Assembly (NCBI GenBank): GCA_034440575.1
Contig: JAOTOL010001546.1
Coordinates: forward strand, 1,669,001-1,733,000
DNA length: 64,000 nt
Direction: 5' to 3'
From: Imbricaverruca yamaguchii
Taxonomy: Eukaryota > Arthropoda > Thecostraca > Neoverrucidae
Part shown: piece by piece, positions 24,041-34,000 of the stretch
Layout of the letters: each line of letters opens with the position of its first letter
Position numbering within the stretch: position 1 is the first letter of the stretch
Position numbers and translations under genes: made by a program
Notes under the pieces: model-generated
What the model was told of the DNA's origin: nothing
What the model saw: only the letters and a program-made list of their open reading frames with translations
The model's database searches: none

Positions 24041-24225
24041 GCAGTTTGTTTATTGGATGATTTATGACCCACTTTATGCACATTCACAGCTAATGGCACT
24101 ACCCACACCTTTGCTGGTGGCCTTGGGATTGGGAAATGTTAGGAACTGTGCAAGTGCTGAACCTGGGCCTTTGGTACCCAGAGCCCAGCACCATAACCAC
24201 TTGGCCACCATGCCCCTCAAGAAGC
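24041..24225 (-). mobile_element. tRNA-derived SINE, family 2, minus strand
   Basis: On the minus strand it reads GGTGGCCAAGTGGTTATGG (A-box region), CTGGGTACCAAAGGCCC and a B-box-like stretch, then the body TAACATTTCCCAATCCC and GTGAATGTGCATAAAGTGGG, ending CCAATAAACAAAC. It matches 41678-41857 throughout. Confidence 0.85.
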
Positions 24226-24608
24226 TGTCATATCACCATGAAAAGAATAGCACAGTCTGCAATATTACTTGAATATCAGAATCATTTGAAATATTGGAAA
24301 GATAACTTTTGCATATTTATGGAAGGATTGCAGTAGGTGAATATCATCCCAGTTTTGAAGGAGGGGCCAAAACAATTGCTATCAATATACAGAGCCATTT
24401 CCAAGTGATTTCCTTTCAGGAAAATAATGGAAATTATTAAAGCCATGATTACTGGATTATTACTTTGACTCCTCCATGAGGCAATATGGCACCATGCTGA
24501 ATTGATTATATATGGTGTGTGTGGGACTGTCTTGTATCTATTGAATATGTGTTCAAGGATCATTGTCAATGGCAAAATGTTTCATTGGAACTTGGTAACT
24601 TATGTTGG

Positions 24609-24662
24609 TGGGTGCTGTAGGACCAATGCAGCTGATGTGCCTGTAACCCCAAATAACTAACT
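24609..24662 (+). mobile_element. 54-bp hairpin micro-insert
   Basis: A unit starting TGGGTGCTGTAGGACC and ending CCCCAAATAACTAACT, flanked by perfect 11-bp ACTTATGTTGG at 24598-24608 and 24663-24673. It begins at the same base as the other full units. Confidence 0.9.
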
Positions 24663-25020
24663 ACTTATGTTGGCTCTGAAGGATCTCTGTTGGTCTTCTG
24701 TTTCTCATCTAAAACAATATGCATGAAATAACAACTGGCTATCTTATATGTGCTAACAACAGTCAAACTTATTTCAAAGCTACTTTCTCAGCCGATGGAC
24801 CTCTTTGTGGCATGATTTCGATCATCTGAAGTGAATGAAGACTGAATGTGCTTCCATTTGTTACAATGCTGATGTGAACTAGGTCAACTGTATCTTAGTT
24901 CTATTAGTAATATACATTGAGGTAATGAGATAATGATGTTATTTTTCCTTTTCAGGATCCTATTATGATGTGTTCTTTGAATTGAAAAATCACAGAAGAA
25001 TTTACATCTGTTTCTTTCAG

Positions 25021-25061
25021 CAATGCCAAACCGAAAGAAGTGTAATGCTCGGTTTCCTCCG
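25021..25061 (+). CDS. DRAP1: DRAP1 exon 1 (coding start)
   Basis: ATG at 25023 begins MPNRKKCNARFPP, the conserved N-terminus of NC2-alpha. It ends in phase 0 before GTAAGA. TTTCTTTCAG directly upstream looks like an acceptor, so a 5'-UTR intron is likely and the true first exon would lie further upstream. Confidence 0.9.
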
Positions 25062-28000
25062 GTAAGAATAAACAGCCTCAATATGCTTCTATTTCATTGT
25101 GTACTGTCTGATATGAATAACAAATAATAAACTGTCATTATGACACCAATTTCTTAAAACAGTCTCTAAGCCCAGCTCTTCAGCATATAGTGGTTACAAC
25201 ATAAGTGGTTCCACCACTTATGGTGTAGCAAGAAGGGTTTGAAGGTGAACCCTTGGAACTATTATTGGTAAAATAGTCGGATTTCTAACTGATGTGACAG
25301 ACATTGTGTGGACATGTTGCACTAATTCATCCTTGGTCCTGCAATAAGGTGATGTAGGACCAACGCAGTTGATGCGCCCGAAATCCCAAATAACCAACCA
25401 ACCAATCCTGCAATAATGTGCTATGTCTGGTTTCTGTTGATTGCATGTTATGTACACTATAATTATCTCAGTATTATATGCTCATTGGTGATTTTGTGTA
25501 ATAGTGCTTTTGAAATGTGTTCCTTCCCTCCTTTTTATTTATTTGGATCTTGCTAATGAATGAGGAAAAATATAGCTTGATCCCAATTTTTGTGCACCCA
25601 ATAATAGTTGTGGATCATATTGGAACAACGTCGCACTAAGTTAGGAATTTTGCACTTACCAAATTGTGGAAGCCTTAATGTGCTCAGCTTCCAGATTGCA
25701 GTATTACAGTCTTCAGGTTATAATAGAGACAATTATTCATAAAACTTTGACGTCCTACGGGTGACACATGCTTTCCACACCTACTACAAAACAAGCAAAC
25801 TTTTATAAACATGACATGTTCTCTTCCAGGCACGAATCAAGAAGATAATGAGGACAGACAAAGAAGTTGGAAAAGTTGCAGCACCTGTACCTGCAGTGAT
25901 TTATATCCTTTTAATGGAAGATTAATCCTTCTAATCTAAGCATGGCATGCTTAGCTTAGAAGACTGGAGGGTTATGGCATGATTTGCATATTTCCACATC
26001 TTTATTTTATTTATATTTGTTTGGCCCAAATGGTAGCACAATGCTCATTGTACCTACACAACTAGTTTTCTTGATCATTTTTTTTTGTGGTGAAATTAAA
26101 CCTCCCAAACATATATGCACAAACTGCCTTCTGTTTGAAGATGCTTTGCCAAATTGCAAATGATGGTCATAGAATAAATGATTTCTGGAATTATTGTGAC
26201 AAGAATGCATTGCCACTCTCTTCCCTCTGTCCCTCCTTCCTTTCCCTCCCCTCCCTCTCCCTCTTCCACCCTTCTACCATTCCTCTTCCCTCCCATCCTC
26301 TATTGCACCCTCCTCTCCCCTTTCCCATCCACTTCTCCCTCCTCCTATCCTCCCCTCTCCTCTTCCACATTCCCCTCTCACCTCCTCCTCACTGTCTTCC
26401 CTCTCATTTCCCTTGTCTTCCTCCCTACCTTCTCCCCCTCTTAACCCTCTCCCCTCTGCTCTTTCACCTTTGCCTCTATCTGGTTTCTTTCTTGTTCCCT
26501 CCATCTATCATCTTGTCTGCCTCTGGAATTTGTCTCACTGGAATGATGTTTTGATGCAAAATTTAATAAACTGCTTAAACCTGCATTGGTGCCTTGTATC
26601 AAGATGTTTGTGTTGTGACATGCTTATTTATCGTTTCATCCTGATTGCTTTGCTGCTGCTGTGACATGGCCTTGACCCCGACTGCACCTCGTGCACTGGA
26701 GCTGTTCGCCGAACGGTTGCTGCAGCAGACTGGTGACGTCACCATCTCTCGTGGCTCGCGTACCCTCAGTCCCGCACACCTGTGAGTAGACACAATGCTC
26801 GACTGGGCGCTAAATGATCTACCATGGTCGATGCGCCCTAAAACCCTAATCACACACACAATGCTCAGCCTCAGTCCCACGCACTTGGGGGTAATAGTCC
26901 ATCTTTGTCCCACACGCCTGTCGGCACAGTACTCGCTTTCAATCGCGCACATCTGGTAGTGCAGTGTTCCCGCTCAGTCCCATATACCTGGGAGTACAAT
27001 ATTTGCTCCTGGTCCCCATGCTTGTGAGTGTAATGCTCCCCATCGGCCCCGCGCATCTATGAGTACAATTCTCCTCAGTTCCACAAGCTTGAGGGTACAA
27101 TACACCCTTCCAGTACCACACATCTGGGTGTACAATACTTGCTTTCATTCGCGCACACCTGCTAGAACGCTGGGACGAGTAGTCTAGGAGTAAGTTGCCC
27201 ATCTCGCAATCGAAATATTGTGGGTTCGAGTCTCTCCTGTCGCTACTCTTCGCCCGCGACTAATCGGCGTGAGAGATTGGCGACGCTACGTGACTCAGCG
27301 GTCGACGTGTCGTAAAACGAATAAACACCACCTGCTAGAACGGCACCAATTCAGTCCCACACAACTGTGAGTATGGAACTGCTTCAGTCCTAAGCGGCTA
27401 TGAATACAGCATCATTCGAGTCCCGCACACCTGTAAGTGCAGCACCGTCCAGTGCAAAACCACTTCAGTCCAACACTACTGTGAGTACTGCCCTGCTCTA
27501 GTTCCGTATTTCTGTGAGCACAACACCACTTCAGTCCCACACATCTGTGGGTATAGCATCACCCAAGTTCTGTACACTTGCAAATGCAACATCATTTCAG
27601 TCATGCACTCTTGCAAGTACAGAATTACTCTAGTCCTGCACGCTTGTGAGTGCACAGCTACTTCAATCCCACGTGCCCGTGAGCATAACACTCCAGTTTC
27701 ATGACATTTAACAGTTCCAATCTGAAATCCCGAAAGGTATTCGACAGCTTTCCGGTATAGTGAAGCAGCATAAAGTGGATTAGTTACACCAGTCTGGGTT
27801 GTTAGCTGTTACTAACTATGTAGTGTTATTCGACCCCAGTAACCAGCCATCACCTGCTTGTGAAGCACCCAAAGAACCACCGCCAGACTGTATTCAACCC
27901 AACGAGCTGGCCAGCTACCGGGTAAGGACTGGGGACAAGTAGTCTAGGGGTAAGTTTCCCGTCTCACAATCGAAAGGCTGTGGGTTCGAGCCTCACCTGT

Positions 28001-31000
28001 CGCTACTCTTCGCCCGGGACCAATCGCCGTGAGAGATTGACGACGATACATGACTCAACGGTCGATGTGTTGTAAAACCAATAATCAACCAACCAACCTA
28101 GTGACGACCAGCTGGGAGTGTGGCATTCTGCCAGAGCAACTGGCGACCGCGTGACTGTGCCGACAGGAAACAGTGTATCTTTTCGGAGCGGAGGTTCGAC
28201 TTTCTTCGGGAGCTGGTAGAGAATGTGCCAGACGCCATGGAGTCCGAGGAGATGGCCGGGCCGACGCCGAGCTCTGTGGCAGTCCGGCCGTCAGCGCCCA
28301 CCGTCCACAGGTCAGTATATAGTCTCTCCCCACCAACAGGTCAGAATGTCACCCCCACCAATAAGTCAGAATATCGCCCAACCCCATCAACAAGTCAGCG
28401 TGCAGACTCTCCTCACCAGCAGGTCAGGGTATGATGGGATGAGTAGTCTAGGGATAAGTTGCCCATCTCACAATCAAGAGTGTGGGCTCGAGTCTCACCT
28501 GTCGCTGCTCCCTGCCCGCGACCAATCGGCGTGATAGATTAGCGACGCTATGTGATTCCACGGTCGACATATCGTGAAACCAATAACCACCGGATCAGAG
28601 TATGACCACTTCCCTTCAACAAGCCAATGTGCGACCCCTCTATATCAGTAGGTCAATATCTCTCACCTACTTATGGGTTAGTGTATAACCCCTCCCCACC
28701 AGCAGTTAAATGTGTAACCCCATCTACCCCAATGCTACCTTTTTATGCGGGCACCTGTCCCAGTGTCCGCTGTATTCTCACCTGTCCGGCGGTAGCTTGA
28801 AGCAAAAACGTGGTTAGTTTTGGCACGAGAGATGAGGTGAAGCATGAGCTCATCACAAAAAAATCTGAGTGCCTGAACATAAATCTGAAAAGTTCAGAAG
28901 GGCATTGAATAGCAGGGCAGCTAGACTAGCAACACAATCTTGGCGTTGGGTGGAGCCGTGGGAAACTAAAAATGGCCAATAAGGAAAGGGTGCGTGTGAA
29001 ATTGAGAGGACTTTATTTTATGAAGGTTAGGCAGAGCCTTTTTCTGTGCGACATAGCTAATGACAGATCGAGGATTTGGCCATGGGGAGGGGGCGGGGGG
29101 GGGGGAGTGCGCGCTCAAAAGATGTCTACTGGGCTGTGTTTCAGGTATCTTCGTACTATAGTTGGTGTTAATCTTCGCGGATTTCGTGTTGTCTAAGCAT
29201 TTCGTAGCGCCCATTTTTAGCAATCCAACCCGCCGATGCATTTGGCTTGGGCTTGAGCTGGCGTTATGGCAATGCAGTCTTCCAGCAGGCCTGTGCACCT
29301 ACCGAATTGTCCGTAGTTTTTATGCAATCTAAAACCAACATAACGCGGTCCGTCTCCCCGTACTACACATATCCGGTGTTGACGTGACCCATCCCGCTGA
29401 CGTCGCTGTGGAAATAGGCCGAGCTCTAGCAGCGCGCAGTGGAGATGGAAACTACTGCCAACAATTTATACGCCAGAAAGTCAAAGTGGAATCAAAGCCA
29501 ATTGACTTCTCGACACCAGACCATTTATGTTATAACGAGCCATTCAGTATTTGTGAGTTGCGTTCGGCGATCAGAGCCCTAAAGAGTGTTGCAGAGGGAC
29601 CTGATGGAATACACAATGATATGTTCAAACACGTGCCTGTACGTGTTCTTGAAGCACTTTTGGCTACACTGAACACAATATGGGAGGGAGGATACTTTCC
29701 GGACTCTTGGCGGGACGCCATTGTGGTCCCTACACTCAAACCAAGAAAGAGCGGTTTAGACCCATTGCATTACCGACCGATTGCTTTGACCTCATGTCTC
29801 TGTAAGCTTCTAGAGAAAATGGTGAATGTTCGACTCACCTGGTTTCTGGAAGATCAAGATTTTTTCACCAACGCACAATGTGGTTTTAGGAAGCACCGTT
29901 GCACATCTGATCATCTTGTAACACTTGACACGGCCATTCGCATCGCTTTTAAGCGCAGACAACATTTTGGGGCTATTTTCTTTGATATAGAAGCAGCCTA
30001 TGATTCCACTTGGCGACACGGAATCTTGCTGAAGGTTAAGAAATGTGGAATCCGCGGGAATCTGGGAAATTTTATCCAACAGTTTCTAAAAAATCGCTTC
30101 TTCCGCGTCCGAGTGGGACACGAGCTTTCCGAGCGATTCTGCCAAGTAAATAGGGTTCCGCAAGGCAGCGTTTTAAGCGTTGCACTGTTTGCCATTACCG
30201 TAAATGACATTGGAGATCAACTGCCGCAAAGCATCGGACGTTCGCTATTCGTCGATGACTTCGCGATATGGTGCTCTGGCTCCAATACACCATCGCTAAC
30301 AAGGCGTTTGCAGCTCGCGGTAAACCACCTCCAAAGATGGTGTACAGCTAATGGGCTCCGCTTTTCAACAAGCAAAACGGTTGCTACGCACTTTTGCCGC
30401 AGGCGATGCCCTCAAACTTTAAACACGGAGTTTTACGGCAAGCCTATACCTCTTCACCCAATCGCGAAGTTCCTTGGGATGCAGTTCGATAGCCGGTTAA
30501 CGTACAAGCAACATTTTAAAACATTGAGAGATAAATGTTGAAGTCATTGAACCTGTTGAAGTGTATATCACGAACCTCGTATGGTTCCGATAGAAAGACA
30601 TTGCTTATGCTTTATCGGTCACTCATCCGATCTAAGTTGGACTACGCATGTCATGTGTATGATGGTGCCTCTAAAAGCAGTAAGCGTACTCTCGATGCAG
30701 TGCAACATGCGGCTCTACGGACCGCCACCGGGGCGTTTAGAACGACGCCGGTTGTCAGCCTACTCGCGGAGTCGAACGAGCCTCCACTGGCGTTGAGACG
30801 TGAAATGCTTGGCTTACGGTATGCATGCAGATTACGACAGTTCCCCACCCACCCCACGTACAATGCAGTGTTCTCGCGACGAACCTTGGCACTTTTTCGC
30901 AGTGGCAGGAACCAGACAACTTTGCCGTTCTGTGTCAGAATTCGTGCTCTCTTCGAGGAAAGTGGTGTAAGAGTCCGTCGAGTGTTGCGTATGCGGAAAC

Positions 31001-34000
31001 CGGCCGTGCCGCCCTGGAATCTGGTCTCCCCTGTAGTCGACCTATCGCTCACAGCGATGCAGAAAGATAATGTAACATCTGAGCTCTTCCGCATGCAAAC
31101 ACTGGAGCACTTAGATACATATCATGGATATACACAAATATTCACTGATGGATCCAAGAACAGCACCGGAGCGGGATGTGCTTTCGTGTGTGGTACTTCT
31201 GCTCGATGTTTTACCCTGCCTGCACATGCTTCGGTGTATACCTGCGAGGTGATCGCAATTATTAAAGCGCTTTCCTTCATCGAGGTGTCGGAAGATGTTT
31301 CATATGTCGTACTGTCTGACTCTCTCAGTAGCCTTTTGGCACTTACCACATTTTACCCTACCGACACTCTACTGATTGACATTCTGACACGTCTCACTAC
31401 TCTGGAACGAGACGGAAAAAGCGTCTGTTTGTGCTGGGTTCCGAGCCATATCGGAATTTGTGGAAATGAGCGAGCCGATTCCGCTGCGAAATGGGCCGCT
31501 CAGAGGCCCCCAACGCGTGTTCTTCCACTTCCCGCCAGGGATCACATCTCTGTCATAACAGCACATATGAATGCTAAGTGGAAGGGGAGTTGGCACGCAC
31601 AGTTGAACAATAAGTTGCGTTCCATAAAACCACAGCTGGGAGACTGGTCATCATGCTATCTCAGATCCAGGAATGATGAAGTGACTCTATGTAGATTACG
31701 AACTGGCCACACACACGCTACTCACCAATACCTCCTTTGCGGGAAAGAGAGGCCAAAGTGCCCTCGCTGTCTGGAAGCTCTCACGGTGCGACACGTGCTC
31801 TTTTCGTGCAAACACTTCTCAAGGGAGCGAAGGTTATTTTTCGGAAATGATGTCAGATATTTAACATATCGCGAGATTCTAGCAGATGACTCTGAAGTGA
31901 TTCATTCTGGCAATATATTCAGGTGCCTACGGGCGATACGATTTCAGTCGATATACTCACCTCAGTAACACAGTAGGACTCTAACATTATAAATCACCGT
32001 TATGGGCGCTAAATGATCGCATTTTATGGTCGAAGCGCCCCAAAACCCAAATAACTAACTATGCAATCTAAAAGAGAGAAGAAAAACAACGTAGTACACC
32101 GTGACTCAGCACCTAGGTGTTATGTGTATGGCAAAACATTTCACATTGCTCAGCATAGTTGCCATTTGATTTAACACCAATGTCAGATGTAGGATAGCAC
32201 AGGTGAGGAGTGTTTTTTTCTTCCTGGGGACGAATGCTTCAAGACAGTAAAATTTAGCTTTCATATCTTGTAGCATCAGTCAACTGCATTTCGGAAGAAA
32301 GAGCATTTATTCCCTTTAAGAGTGAGCTATCTTTGGTGCACATGCAGCGGTTCTACGGCCTGTACAAACTGGTACGGGACAGTTATTCATATCAGTCTTA
32401 GGACCCTTCAGTCCGACATAGCCACTTCGCCAGCAGTACGATCCATGACTCTCTCACACCATCAAAACCGCACTGTGTGTTAATTGACGTATTCAAGGAT
32501 CTAGAAGAAAAGTCTGGAAAATATTCTTCTGCACTCTCCCTCACAATATTCTAGCAATGACTTTAAATTACTGTATTCTTTAAGTATATATATATATACA
32601 TGTATGTATATGACAATTACATCAGGCATTTGACATTACTGGATTGAGAGCATTATGTTTCCTCCTGATAATATTTTCTTCGAAGTCTAGGTATTTCGCT
32701 TCTAGTATCAATTGGGCCAATGTTGCATCTTGCTCTGCCTTCCTCTGCTTTGTCAGTTATTGTGTAAACAAGATTTTCCTGGTTTTAAGCATGATCGTCA
32801 TGATTATCATCATTAACCAAGTCGCTATCGATAGCGAGCGAACAACTAGGTATCTGCGGTTCATCAATTGTGGTTAAGCAAGCTATGGTATGAGAAATGC
32901 CATACTAGACATGCGTTGGAGAAGAAATCGCGGTGTCTCGTTCTAAAAAAATACCTTGGACTTGGCACAGCTTTACACTTCATATGTTGTACCTAGACTT
33001 GGCCCTACACGCTACATCAATTTTGTGGTGAATTTGTCGGGCAAGCATTCAGAAGCGATAGAGAAAAAAACGTACCCCATTCCACTGCACCAACGCCCCC
33101 TGCGCTCATTTTCACTGGCCAGGCAGTTGGCATTGCCTGCACTGTGAACAACCTTGGCTCAAAGTAGGCTCATTAAACCGTTCACTGAAACAATAATGTT
33201 TCCTCAGGTCGGCACCTCGACCCGCCAAGTACCTGAAAGTGGAGATGCCTAGTCCAGCCGCATCTAGCACCAACGGACAGCCCCACAGGTATGTACCCTA
33301 ACACGCGCTGCATCCAACATCACGACACAGGGTGGACGTGCGCGAGGAGCGCTCGTTTGGTCTAGTTGGGCACAGTTGTCTGGTCGGAAGTCGCCTAGCG
33401 ATTGTCTTACGGTGTGGTGGGAAGATCGCTTTAAATGGCGTGCTGAGCCCGGAGTTGTTTCGACGTCTGTACCGGTATGTGCACTTTGTAACGGCAGTGT
33501 CCATATGCTGCAGCATTATAGCGGTAATGCTGGTGTATAACATGACTGTGGTGGTGTGCTGCAGTGTGTAAGGCCTTTGTTGGTGGAATGCAGTGTAAGT
33601 TTTGCGTTGGCATGCTGCAAATGTGTAGGGCCTAAGTTGATGTGCTGCATTGTGTGAGTCTTGTGCTGGTGTTTTGTGGTGTGTAAGGTATGTGTCGGTG
33701 TACTGCATTGTGTAAGACCCATGTTGGTGCACTGCAGTGTAAGTTCTGTGTTGGGATGCTGTGGTGTGTCCAGTGTGCAATATATGTGTTGTTGGACTGC
33801 AGTGTATGAGGCCTGTGTTGGTGTTTTGCCGTGTGTAAGGCATGTGCTGACGTATTGCAGTATGTAAGGTCTGTGTTGGTGTGCTGCTGTATGTAAGGTG
33901 TGTTCTGATGTGCTGCAGTGTATAAGGTCTGTGCTGGTCTGCTACAGTGTGTAAGGTCTGTGTTGGTGTGCTGCAGTGTGTAAGGTCTGTGCTGGTGTGC

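Larger units (their letters stand above)
26786..27710 (+). repeat. degenerate ~35-bp minisatellite derived from the exon 3 donor
   Basis: Intron 3 opens with roughly 25 diverged units of about 35 bp. Each resembles the exon 3 end plus donor, for example CAGTCCCACACAACTGTGAG, AGTCCCGCACACCTGTAAGT and CTGCACGCTTGTGAGTG against the real AGTCCCGCACACCT|GTGAGT. Many keep GTGAGT or GTAAGT. A micro-insert and a SINE interrupt it. Confidence 0.85.

Noticed and set aside
26087..26554. 155-codon frame rich in Ser/Pro/Leu
   Set aside because: Low-complexity translation of the intronic polypyrimidine tract.
27170..28592. Functional tRNA genes
   Set aside because: A and B boxes are visible, but the acceptor stems do not close, the same body and 3' tail follow in each copy, and one has target duplications. 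They are SINEs.
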